Assembly (NCBI GenBank): GCA_025774845.1
Contig: JALGZP010000011.1
Coordinates: forward strand, 29,635-93,634
Length of the DNA stretch: 64,000 nucleotides
Direction: 5' to 3'
Source of the DNA: a bacterium
GTDB lineage: Bacteria > Arandabacterota > Arandabacteria > Arandabacterales > Arandabacteraceae
Numbering within the stretch: the first letter of the stretch is position 1; the number at the start of each line of letters is the position of its first letter. Under the pieces are notes generated by a model, which saw only the letters and a program-made list of their open reading frames with translations, had not been told where the DNA came from and did not search any database. The translations under genes were made by a program, and so were the position numbers. Shown piece after piece: positions 56,116 through 64,000 of the stretch.

Positions 56116-57585
56116 GTGACTCGTCTCCTTCATAAGGACAGGATTGCAGCATCCATCAGTCTCGTCTTTTCCCTTCTCATAGCTCAGAAGATCGTGGCGT
56201 TTGGAAGGGGAATCATATTTGCCCGTTTGCTCGGCACTGAGCAGTACGGTATTTTCACCCTCGGTTTCTTCTTCGTTCTGATCACGGTATCGATTGCGGG
56301 GCTGGGAATCACGGCAGCATTCGGGCGGTACGCTCCGCGTTATGAGGGCATGGGTGCCCTCAGATGGTTCATCCGGAAAGCATACGCTCTGAACATTTCA
56401 TTGGCGCTGGTCCTCGGGGTAATCGTGTTTCTGTTCCCCTCAGCCTTCTCGCGGCTTCTCTACGGTGAGCCCGGTCAGGCGATCGTACTGATGTTTGCGG
56501 CACTTGCGATTCCGGGGATGGTGGTCGTGAGAAATCTCGTCACAACATTCGCGGGTCTAAAGCTTTTTCGAGCGAGTTCCATACTCGAATTCAGCCAGGT
56601 GGCCATCTTTGCACTGCTCGGAGGGCTGCTGGTCGTCGTTTACCGTTCTGCATCGGTGGGACTCCTTGCCTACGGCATCTCAATGATTCTGTGTATCCCG
56701 CTCTTCGCACCGCTCCTGGCCGGGTACCTGCGGACCCAGGAGCCGGTTTATAAAGAGGCCGATGAGGTGGGATTCTACAAGCGACTCCTGCGATTCACGA
56801 TGTGGTTTACGATTACACCGATCCTGGGCCAGGTCTTCAACTACGTCGACAGACTGAGTCTCCAGCGGCTGATGACCTCATCGGATCAGGGCATATACTC
56901 GGCTGCCATCAATCTGAGCGCGACAATCTCCGCCGTCGGTCTTGCCGTGAACAGTGTGATCTATCCTCATCTGAGCACAGCGTGGGAGGGAGGCAAACGG
57001 GAGGGTGCGCTTAAGAACCTCGATCTCTCGATACGTGTCACCGCTGTCGGGTTGCTTGCAATCGGTCTTGTGCTCGTTTTGCTGGCGAAGCCGATAATCG
57101 TGCTTCTCCTGGGTCAGGACTACGTCGCCGGTGCGCAGGTTCTCCCGTGGATTGTCGTGTTCCATATCCTCACGATCTCGCTCTGGCTCTTCGGCGTGTT
57201 TCCAACCCTTGTCGAAAGGACCTACGTCTCCGCCATCGGGATCGTCTGTGCACTTCCTGTAAACGTGCTCTTGAACCTCCTCCTGATACCGAGGTGGGGC
57301 ATCGTCGGAGCAGCCGTTGCAACCGTTGTCTCGTATCTCGTCATGTGGTTTATCACAGTCCGTATATGCGCCGCGTATGGAATGCCGGTGAAGCGACGGA
57401 CCGTCATAGTCTCCTTTCTCCCGTTTGCGCTTCTTCTTCCCAAACTCCTGGCTGTCGCCGGGGTCGGTTTGGTCCTGTACATCTGCGCCGCAAAGACCTG
57501 GATCGTAACGAGAGACGAAAGACAGCGGGTATATCGGGAGTTGGCTGTCTTCATCAAGCGAAACCGCGCTAAATCGGAGGAGTGA
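56116..57585 (+). CDS. Polysaccharide flippase (Wzx-like, MOP superfamily)
   Basis: 12+ hydrophobic segments; IIFARLLGTEQYGIFTLGFFFVLITVSIAGLGITAAFGRYAPRYEG. Confidence 0.88.
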   Translation: MTRLLHKDRIAASISLVFSLLIAQKIVAFGRGIIFARLLGTEQYGIFTLGFFFVLITVSIAGLGITAAFGRYAPRYEGMGALRWFIRKAYALNISLALVLGVIVFLFPSAFSRLLYGEPGQAIVLMFAALAIPGMVVVRNLVTTFAGLKLFRASSILEFSQVAIFALLGGLLVVVYRSASVGLLAYGISMILCIPLFAPLLAGYLRTQEPVYKEADEVGFYKRLLRFTMWFTITPILGQVFNYVDRLSLQRLMTSSDQGIYSAAINLSATISAVGLAVNSVIYPHLSTAWEGGKREGALKNLDLSIRVTAVGLLAIGLVLVLLAKPIIVLLLGQDYVAGAQVLPWIVVFHILTISLWLFGVFPTLVERTYVSAIGIVCALPVNVLLNLLLIPRWGIVGAAVATVVSYLVMWFITVRICAAYGMPVKRRTVIVSFLPFALLLPKLLAVAGVGLVLYICAAKTWIVTRDERQRVYRELAVFIKRNRAKSEE

Positions 57586-57665
57586 TGGCCGAAGCAAAAG
57601 GCAGAATATCATCACTGGGAACGATATATACATTTCTTAAAGAGGGCACGTGATCGGAAACGATT

Positions 57666-58424
57666 ATGAGCGTCGTTGACCGCTCATTCGATCACCCCTT
57701 GAAACTCGAGGAGCGCGCCTCCCTGCCCTTAGCGGGCGGAATAATGCAACATGGCTACCAGTGCGGCATGATTTGGGGTGCGACACTCGCCGCGGGGGCG
57801 CAGGCCTATCGACTCTTTGGCCCGGGCCCACAGGCTGAGACCGGAGCAATTGTTGCTGCCCAACGACTTGTGGATTCCTTCCGTGCTCAAAACGGAAGTA
57901 TCAATTGCGTCGACATAACCGGTATAGGTAAGTCGTCATCAACCATGCAGATGATCGTGTTTTTCCTTCTAAAGGGCGGGAGCATACGCTGCTTTCACAA
58001 GACTGCGGCATATGCCCCGGTGGCATTCAGCGAGATAAACACCGCTCTATCCCAGGAACACATCGAAGCACCTTCCCCTCCGGTGAGTTGCGCGTCAATG
58101 CTGGCACAGAAGATGGGTGTATCCGACTCGCATAAGGCAATGGCGGCGGGACTCGCGGGCGGTATCGGTCTGAGCGGAGGTGCATGCGGGGCACTGGGAG
58201 CCGCGATATGGATCATCGGGATGAACACCCGCAGGGAAGGCGGTAAGATCAGTTTTAAGAATGCCAGAGCCATAGCAACGATTGAGAGGTTTCTGAAATT
58301 CACCGGCTCCAAGTTCGAGTGCCCAGAGATAGTCGGACGGAAGTTTGAGAATGTCGCCGACCATGCCGCCTTTTTGCACGATGGAGGCTGTTCGGAGATC
58401 ATCGAAGTGTTGGCTGCTGAATGA
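57666..58424 (+). CDS. C_GCAxxG_C_C family-like protein
   Basis: AAGLAGGIGLSGGACGALGAAIWIIGMN plus dispersed cysteines (HGYQCG, CVDITG, RCFHK, SCASM). Confidence 0.7.
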   Translation: MSVVDRSFDHPLKLEERASLPLAGGIMQHGYQCGMIWGATLAAGAQAYRLFGPGPQAETGAIVAAQRLVDSFRAQNGSINCVDITGIGKSSSTMQMIVFFLLKGGSIRCFHKTAAYAPVAFSEINTALSQEHIEAPSPPVSCASMLAQKMGVSDSHKAMAAGLAGGIGLSGGACGALGAAIWIIGMNTRREGGKISFKNARAIATIERFLKFTGSKFECPEIVGRKFENVADHAAFLHDGGCSEIIEVLAAE

Positions 58425-58429
58425 TCTGT

Positions 58430-58647
58430 TCAAACATGAAGACGCCATCTTCTCTTACTTCATCCCGTCCGCTTCCTCGTCACGTGGCGTCATCGGCGCC
58501 GCGGGTGGTCTCGGCCAGGGCATTCTCAGCGTGTGCCGGGAAGAGAACATCGCATTTACCGCCATTGTCCGCTCGCGCCCTGAGCGCATCACAGACGTAC
58601 CGGACGTTAGGCGAATTGCGATTAGGTATGAAAGCTCAGGAGGCCAG
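58430..58647 (+). pseudogene. Remnant of an NAD(P)-binding (SDR/NmrA-like) protein N-terminus
   Basis: In-frame RGVIGAAGGLGQGILSVCREENIAFTAIVRSRPERI looks like a Rossmann start but has no matching start codon context and no downstream domain. Confidence 0.4.
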
Positions 58648-59010
58648 ATGAATCTGTTCGGACCCTTCGCGAAGAAGACAGACATACGGACGCCAACCCT
58701 GATCAAGGTTATGGCTGTCCTCTATGCGTGGTTCATCCTATCGGGATTGTACCAGGTGGCCTTGCGACGAGGTCTGCCGTTAATCCCGGCCATCGTCGGT
58801 ATTGTGGCCCAGGTGGTCGTACTTATCGCGTTCTGGAACCTGCGCCGGTGGAGTGTCATAGGCTTTTTGGTCCTGACTGTTTACGGGATTAGCCAACTTC
58901 ACATGTTTTTTGGTGGAGCAATTCCTACGAACGTGCTGCTGGCTACCGCTGTTATCCGCGGATTCATAATCGTCCCGGGGATAGTCTACTGGAGATCAAT
59001 GACCTGGTGA
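58648..59010 (+). CDS. Small multi-pass membrane protein of unknown function
   Basis: MNLFGPFAKKTDIRTPTLIKVMAVLYAWFILSGLYQVALRRG...; several TM segments. Confidence 0.55.
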   Translation: MNLFGPFAKKTDIRTPTLIKVMAVLYAWFILSGLYQVALRRGLPLIPAIVGIVAQVVVLIAFWNLRRWSVIGFLVLTVYGISQLHMFFGGAIPTNVLLATAVIRGFIIVPGIVYWRSMTW

Positions 59011-59126
59011 TGGGCCGGCCCTGTGGGCAAGATGGATGGCCTAACAGGCCGTTTGAGCGGCGGGAGCAGACTGTCACTCGCCCGGCCCGCTGGGACATCA
59101 TCCTCAAAAAGGAGTTGAATAATCTC

Positions 59127-59444
59127 ATGATTGGAAGAATCTGGCACGGCTGGACGAAACCCGAATACGCAGACAAGTACGAGCAGCTTCTCAAGCAGGA
59201 GATCATTCCGGGAATCGCTGCGAGGAAGTTGGCGGGCTATCGGGCTTTCCAACTATTACGGCGCCCCCTAGAAAACGAGATAGAATTCATCACCATCATG
59301 TGGTTTGATTCCTGGGAAGCGGTTAAGCAGTTTGCAGGGGAGGATTACGAGGAGGCACATGTGCCCCCGGTAGCACGCGAGGTCTTGGAACGATTCGATG
59401 GGCGTTCACAGCACTATGAAATCAAGGAACTCCTGGAGTATTAG
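59127..59444 (+). CDS. Antibiotic biosynthesis monooxygenase (ABM)-like small protein
   Basis: RIWHGWTKPEYADKYEQLLKQEIIPGIAARKLAGYRAFQLLRRPLENEIEFITIMWFDSWEAVKQFAGEDYEEAHVP; AAGGAG upstream of ATG. Confidence 0.75.
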   Translation: MIGRIWHGWTKPEYADKYEQLLKQEIIPGIAARKLAGYRAFQLLRRPLENEIEFITIMWFDSWEAVKQFAGEDYEEAHVPPVAREVLERFDGRSQHYEIKELLEY

Positions 59445-59569
59445 CCTAGCGATTCTTGCTTTGCTCACTGGTGCCTAACCACTCGCTGCACCTGCAAGAT
59501 TAGAGCTTCGCTGCTACGATTACGGGTGAGCTGAGATGACAGGATCGATTCAATTCCGGAAGGAGACTC

Positions 59570-60553
59570 ATGAAAGCGATTGTATGCACGAAATATGGAC
59601 CGCCGGATGTTCTTCAGCTCAGAGAAGTAGATAAGCCTACTCCCAGGGATGATGAAATTCTGGTAAAAGTCCATGCATCAACAGTAACAAGAGGAGACTG
59701 TAGAATTCGGAGTTTCACATTCGCTCGATGGTTCTGGCTTCCCGGGCGAATAATGTATGGTCTTAGAAAACCGAGAAAGAAAATACCAGGTTGTGATCTG
59801 GCCGGGGAAATTGAATTGGTGGGCAAAGATGTAAGACTGTTTAAGAAAGGCGATAGGATTTTTGGATATACTAAGGGAGTGAGTTTCAATGGTTGTAATG
59901 CCGAGTACAAATGTCTGCCCGAAGAAGGCCTGGTGGCAATGAAGCCGGCCAATATGACCTATGAGGAGGCCGCCGCTGTTCCTATTGGGGGGCTTACTGC
60001 ATTGCATTTTCTTAGAAAGGGAAATATACAGAGCGGCCAGAAAGTCCTTATCTATGGAGCTTCTGGCAGTGTAGGCACCTTTGCGGTACAGCTTGCCAAA
60101 TACTTCGGGGCAGAAGTTACCGGAGTATGCAGTACCACGAACCTAAAACTGGTGAAATCTCTGGGAGCCGATAAGGTAATCGACTACACGAAAGAGGATT
60201 TTACGAAAAGCGGTCAGACCTATGACGCGATTTTCGACACGGTAGAGAAGACTTCGTTTTCACGGTGTAAGGACTCGCTAAAGCAAGGAGGGATCTATCT
60301 GACAGTTGAATGGCCTCTTCTTCAAGCACTATGGACTTCAATGATAGGCAGCAAGAAGGTAATATTGGGAATAGCACCCAGTAGAACTGAGGATGTGATT
60401 TTCCTCAAAGAGCTTATTGAGGCGGGAAATCTGAAATCGGTCATTGATAGATGCTATCCATTGGAACAGACTGCCGAGGCTCACAGGTATGTCGACAAGG
60501 GGCACAAGAAAGGAAACGTGGTCATAACTGTGGGGCACGACAGTAAGACCTAA
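59570..60553 (+). CDS. NAD(P)-dependent zinc-type alcohol dehydrogenase / quinone oxidoreductase-like
   Basis: [67 protein letters not shown]. Confidence 0.92.
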   Translation: MKAIVCTKYGPPDVLQLREVDKPTPRDDEILVKVHASTVTRGDCRIRSFTFARWFWLPGRIMYGLRKPRKKIPGCDLAGEIELVGKDVRLFKKGDRIFGYTKGVSFNGCNAEYKCLPEEGLVAMKPANMTYEEAAAVPIGGLTALHFLRKGNIQSGQKVLIYGASGSVGTFAVQLAKYFGAEVTGVCSTTNLKLVKSLGADKVIDYTKEDFTKSGQTYDAIFDTVEKTSFSRCKDSLKQGGIYLTVEWPLLQALWTSMIGSKKVILGIAPSRTEDVIFLKELIEAGNLKSVIDRCYPLEQTAEAHRYVDKGHKKGNVVITVGHDSKT

Positions 60554-60554
60554 C

Positions 60555-60694
60555 GGCAAGAACCGTGTGTTTTGCTTTCAAAGGAGCAGGGCGTGGAGCT
60601 CATGAGCGAGGCGGACGAGAGCACTTCGGGGCCTGCCAGCTTTATTGCAGTAGATCCTGATGGAAACCCGATCCTCGTGGATCAGCACGTATGA
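60555..60694 (+). pseudogene. C-terminal remnant of a VOC/glyoxalase-family protein
   Basis: Translation LSKEQGVELMSEADESTSGPASFIAVDPDGNPILVDQHV* matches the typical VOC C-terminal pattern; no N-terminal part upstream. Confidence 0.5.
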
Positions 60695-60766
60695 GGGGCG
60701 TCTCCTCGGAGTTGAACTCTGGTGTGAAGCCCTGGTAAGATCTCGAGAGCAAACGGAGGGAACAAG

Positions 60767-61072
60767 ATGAAGAGAGTATTCGTTCCGGTGGCAGCTACCC
60801 TGGTACTTGCGATGGTGATGGGCTGTGCCCCAGGCCCAAACCGGTTGGTCGACTCCCCCGATGAAGACGGGAAGGTGGCGGGTTTTTGGAAGGGTCTATG
60901 GCATGGGATCATAGCTCCGGTTACGTTTATCGTATCACTCTTCACCAACAAGGTGCACCTGTATGAGGTGCACAACAGCGGGAACTGGTACAACCTTGGA
61001 TTCCTGCTGGGAATGGTGATCATTCTTGGTTGCGGGAGTGGAGGCGCCTGTAAACGTTCCAGACGCTGCTGA
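60767..61072 (+). CDS. Small membrane lipoprotein of unknown function
   Basis: Lipobox LAMVMGCAPG, internal TM, C-terminal GCGSGGACKRSRRC. Confidence 0.6.
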   Translation: MKRVFVPVAATLVLAMVMGCAPGPNRLVDSPDEDGKVAGFWKGLWHGIIAPVTFIVSLFTNKVHLYEVHNSGNWYNLGFLLGMVIILGCGSGGACKRSRRC

Positions 61073-61120
61073 GTTCATGGGGACTCACCCCCGTCAGACA
61101 TACTGAGGAGTAGACAGGCA

Positions 61121-61564
61121 ATGCGCTGGTTGGCAATGTTTCTGTTTCTTGTCGCTGGTTGTGCCGCGCAGCAGCCGCAGGTGACGCAGGGGCTGGATGT
61201 AGAGGTGGAATCCTGGGAGTCTGTCGACATTGCCCGTTTAAATGCGCGAGTTGGCGAGAGTGTCGCGGCCGCTGAGACGTGGGCAGCCAGCCCACTCAGG
61301 ATGACCGTTGAACTCTTCGGAGCAGATGTGGACACGAGGGTCCTTTGGCTCACAGAAAAGAAGAACCGGGGCGAGGGGGCCGATACTACGGTGGTAACCA
61401 TGGTCCGCGATGGCTTCCTCGATGACTCGGTGCGAGGCGACTGGCACCGGATCGTATACTACCGGCAGGCCGACGGAACCTGGCGGCTGCACGAGATGCG
61501 GCGAGCTTTTCGATGTTGGCGCGGTCGCCATCTCGAAGCATACAGTTCTCAGCTGTGCCCGTAG
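61121..61564 (+). CDS. Hypothetical lipoprotein
   Basis: MRWLAMFLFLVAGCAAQQPQ lipobox; no recognised domain. Confidence 0.5.
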   Translation: MRWLAMFLFLVAGCAAQQPQVTQGLDVEVESWESVDIARLNARVGESVAAAETWAASPLRMTVELFGADVDTRVLWLTEKKNRGEGADTTVVTMVRDGFLDDSVRGDWHRIVYYRQADGTWRLHEMRRAFRCWRGRHLEAYSSQLCP

Positions 61565-61670
61565 TGCTGGCTGGTGAACATCCGCGTAGAACTTAACGAG
61601 AGCACCTATCATTTGGTTAGAGTGGATTGGAAACAATTAACCGCTCACCCGTATGTCAGGAGGAATCGAA

Positions 61671-62399
61671 ATGGCAATCCGCACCACTGAAGCCTCTCCG
61701 CTTGTTTGTGCAAGGATTGCAGGACTCTTGTATCTGATCATCATTGTATTCGGGATCTTCAGTGAGGTGTTTGTTCGGTCCAGCCTTATCGTGATGGGGG
61801 ATGCCACCGCCACCACCACTAATATACTGGCCTCTGAAGGGCTGTTCCGCATCGGTTTCGCCGCAGACTCAATTATGTTATTATGCGACGTCGCCATCGC
61901 TGTGCTCTTTTACGTATTACTCAAGCCGGTCAGCAGAACTCTGGCTCTGACGGCAGCTGCTTTCCGACTGACTCAGGCCGCTGTACTGGGGCTCAATCTG
62001 CTCAATTACCATGCCGTCTTGCTGCTACTGAAGGGTGCAGGATACGGGACCGCGTTCGGCGCCAAGCAGTTGAATGGACTGGTGATGTTGTTCCTGGATA
62101 TGCATAGCCATGGCTATGATCTTGGACTACTGTTCTTCGGTCTTTCTAGTCTCATTCTCGGGTACCTGGTTGTCAGGTCAGAGTACTTTCCCAGGATTCT
62201 GGGCTACGGGTTGATGGTGGCCGCTGCGGTCTATCTGACCGGAAGTCTTACACGTTTCCTTTTCCCCGAATACGTATCGCTCATCACGCCGATCTACATT
62301 GTGCCTTTGATTGCGGAAGCCTCGTTTTGTTTATGGCTACTGGTGAAAGGTGTAAGGGTTGGAGCGCGGGGCGAATCTCCCGCCGGTCAGTCAGGCTAA
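61671..62399 (+). CDS. DUF4386 domain-containing membrane protein
   Basis: ARIAGLLYLIIIVFGIFSEVFVRSSLIVMGDATATTTNILASEGLFRIGFAADSIMLLCDVAIAVLFYVLLKPVSRTLAL. Confidence 0.85.
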   Translation: MAIRTTEASPLVCARIAGLLYLIIIVFGIFSEVFVRSSLIVMGDATATTTNILASEGLFRIGFAADSIMLLCDVAIAVLFYVLLKPVSRTLALTAAAFRLTQAAVLGLNLLNYHAVLLLLKGAGYGTAFGAKQLNGLVMLFLDMHSHGYDLGLLFFGLSSLILGYLVVRSEYFPRILGYGLMVAAAVYLTGSLTRFLFPEYVSLITPIYIVPLIAEASFCLWLLVKGVRVGARGESPAGQSG

Positions 62400-62444
62400 C
62401 TAATGCTTGATAATCACACGACTCGCTAATAGAATTCAGATGGT

Positions 62445-62534
62445 GCCGGGGTGGCGGAATTTGGTAGACGCAGGGGACTTAAAATCCTCTGGACCTTAAG
62501 GTCCGTGTCGGTTCGACTCCGACCCTCGGCACCA
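62445..62534 (+). tRNA. tRNA-Leu (TAA), CCA encoded
   Basis: gccggggtggcggaatttggtagacgcaggggacttaaaatcctctggaccttaaggtccgtgtcggttcgactccgaccctcggcacca; class II with variable arm. Confidence 0.95.
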
Positions 62535-62939
62535 ATTGCTATTGTGGCACCAATTACCCCAGTGAGAAGCGGACACCCTCTAGAGTAAATTCTTAGCATT
62601 ACGATGTAACCCATTTTGACCACGTCTTTTCGACTTGACTTAACTTCGCACAAGCTTTAGAATATGCATAGCCGGTGCGAGGTTGCAGTGCGGGGCAGGG
62701 AGGCCTGGCTAAAACCGACTCGCCCGAATCCTGTGCAGGCAGAGCGTTGCTGTTGCCCACACTACGCTCGTAGCACGAGCTTCGAGCCGATGCCACACGC
62801 GCCCGATTCCGTGTCCTGCCGGGATAGTGCTCATGGTGCATGCACTCAATCCCCGTGCCGGCCCTCGACCTATGGGGTTGACGGGAGGGGTGGAAATGCC
62901 TATCCTACCTAATAGCAACGTGTTATCAAAGGAGAGGTC

Positions 62940-64000
62940 TTGCGCTGGTTCCTTGTCTTGCTGCTCTTGGGTCTGCCACAAGTAGGGTGGAAGGGTCAGG
63001 AGAGGGTACCGCTTAACGCCGCTGAGGCCAATGCGGTGGTGGACTCGATCGGGCAGGAGTTCTACCAGGCGAGATTCAAATTTGACCCGGCATATGCATC
63101 GTCCAAGGGCTTTAGCGACTTCGACGACCGGCTGACGACATATGCCCCGCGGAAGGTAGGCGGGTTCGTCAGGAGGATCAAGCGCCTGCAGGCTACCCTT
63201 GAGCGCTTCCACGAAGACAGCCTGAGCATGGACTCATGGATCGACTTTAACGCGCTCTCATCCGAAATGGCCACGCAGGTCCTCGTGCTTGAGGAGTTGG
63301 AGTTGTGGCGGAAGTCACCGCTGCTTTACTCCAACGCATGTATCTCAGGAATCTACTATCTGGTGTTGCGGCCCGATACGGAAAGCAGCACCAACCTTGC
63401 CTTGAGACTTGAAGCGATTCCCGAGGTTGTCGCAAATGCCCGCGGGAATCTCACCCGTCCCGTGAGACTCCACTGCGAGGTCGCCTCTGCCGGTCTTAAA
63501 GACTTCTTGCCGTTCCTTGAAGGCATTACAGATGTTGACGCCCGGACGATCGAAGGGGCCCGGGAAGCCCTGGCGGGGTTCGCGGCGTTTTTGGATTCGC
63601 TGGCTCCTACGGCAGATGAGAATTTCGCCCTTGGCCGCAGTGACTTCGTCAGGCTCCTCGAGACACGCAATCTTGTGCGCGAAAGCCCCGAAGACCTGAT
63701 GACCTACGCCGAGCGAATACTCAACGATGCATGGGACCGGAGAGGTGCATATGGCGAGGACCGGCCGGGCACGATGATCGATACCACCGGGGTGGGTGAA
63801 CTGACTCGGGATGATATTAAGCGGTACATCGCGGCCGAGACTGAATCGGCCCTCGTCTTTGTCAAAAGAGAAGACCTTGCCACTGTACCGGTGAATGCGA
63901 TACTTGAAATTGTGGAGACACCTGCCTTCTTAAGGAATCTCGTCCCGGGTTACGCATACGAGCCACCGGCGCCTCTCGATTCAGACGAGAGGGGTCTGTT
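62940..64000 (+). CDS. DUF885 domain-containing protein (3' truncated by window; TTG start)
   Basis: Open frame from TTG at 62940 (AAAGGAGAGGTC upstream), signal-peptide-like N-terminus, QEFYQARFKFDPAYASSKGFSDFDDRL and FALGRSDFVRLLETRNLVRESPEDLMTYAERIL. Not in the ORF track because no stop lies in the window. Confidence 0.75.
   Translation, partial: MRWFLVLLLLGLPQVGWKGQERVPLNAAEANAVVDSIGQEFYQARFKFDPAYASSKGFSDFDDRLTTYAPRKVGGFVRRIKRLQATLERFHEDSLSMDSWIDFNALSSEMATQVLVLEELELWRKSPLLYSNACISGIYYLVLRPDTESSTNLALRLEAIPEVVANARGNLTRPVRLHCEVASAGLKDFLPFLEGITDVDARTIEGAREALAGFAAFLDSLAPTADENFALGRSDFVRLLETRNLVRESPEDLMTYAERILNDAWDRRGAYGEDRPGTMIDTTGVGELTRDDIKRYIAAETESALVFVKREDLATVPVNAILEIVETPAFLRNLVPGYAYEPPAPLDSDERGL

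Noticed and set aside
55684-56152. Several short ORFs overlapping tRNA-Cys
   Set aside because: They translate through the tRNA and the inverted repeat and have no protein-family features.
1-64000. CRISPR arrays, integrases, transposases, rRNA, prophage genes
   Set aside because: Looked for regularly spaced repeats and characteristic proteins while reading; none were seen.

Overview
The window is about 64 kb of GC-rich bacterial chromosome and is dominated by cell-envelope biogenesis genes. Nearly all genes are on the + strand. (1) 1-14.9 kb is a lipid A / outer-membrane block: clpC 3' part, bamA, ompH/skp-like, lpxD, an lpxC-fabZ fusion, lpxA, a Gfo/Idh/MocA oxidoreductase, lpxB, a DUF374 acyltransferase, kdtA/waaA, lpxK, nadB and a THEP1-like NTPase. 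(2) 14.9-19.6 kb holds a MEMO+AMMECR1 fusion with a lipoprotein-like signal, a minus-strand membrane-fused spermidine-synthase-like protein, and a Minf_1886-like gene with Hsp20. (3) 19.6-26.7 kb is an inner-core/LPS block: GT9s, MsbA-like ABC exporter, waaF-like, gmhB, a DUF3108 protein and a deoxyhypusine-synthase-like protein. (4) 26.7-50.4 kb is an exopolysaccharide/O-antigen locus: promoter plus attenuator-like leader, Wza-like, Wzz-like, a BY-kinase-like ATPase with altered P-loop, Wzy/ligase, DegT, WbaP-type PGT, WbpB/WbpD-like pair, radical SAM, several GT4/GT2, NodB-like proteins, FemAB-like, galT and glgA. (5) 50.4-55.9 kb is a compact phosphonate cassette bounded by tRNA-Gly and tRNA-Cys: cytidylyltransferase-PEP mutase fusion, phosphonopyruvate decarboxylase, NTP transferase, Fe-ADH and LicD, followed by a Wzx-like flippase. 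I predict it makes and attaches 2-hydroxyethylphosphonate to a surface glycan. (6) 57.6-64 kb is a miscellaneous accessory region with gene remnants, tRNA-Leu and the start of a DUF885 protein. The LpxC-FabZ fusion suggests an FCB-superphylum-like host, but taxonomy is not established. All family calls are from reading the translations; no database search was run.
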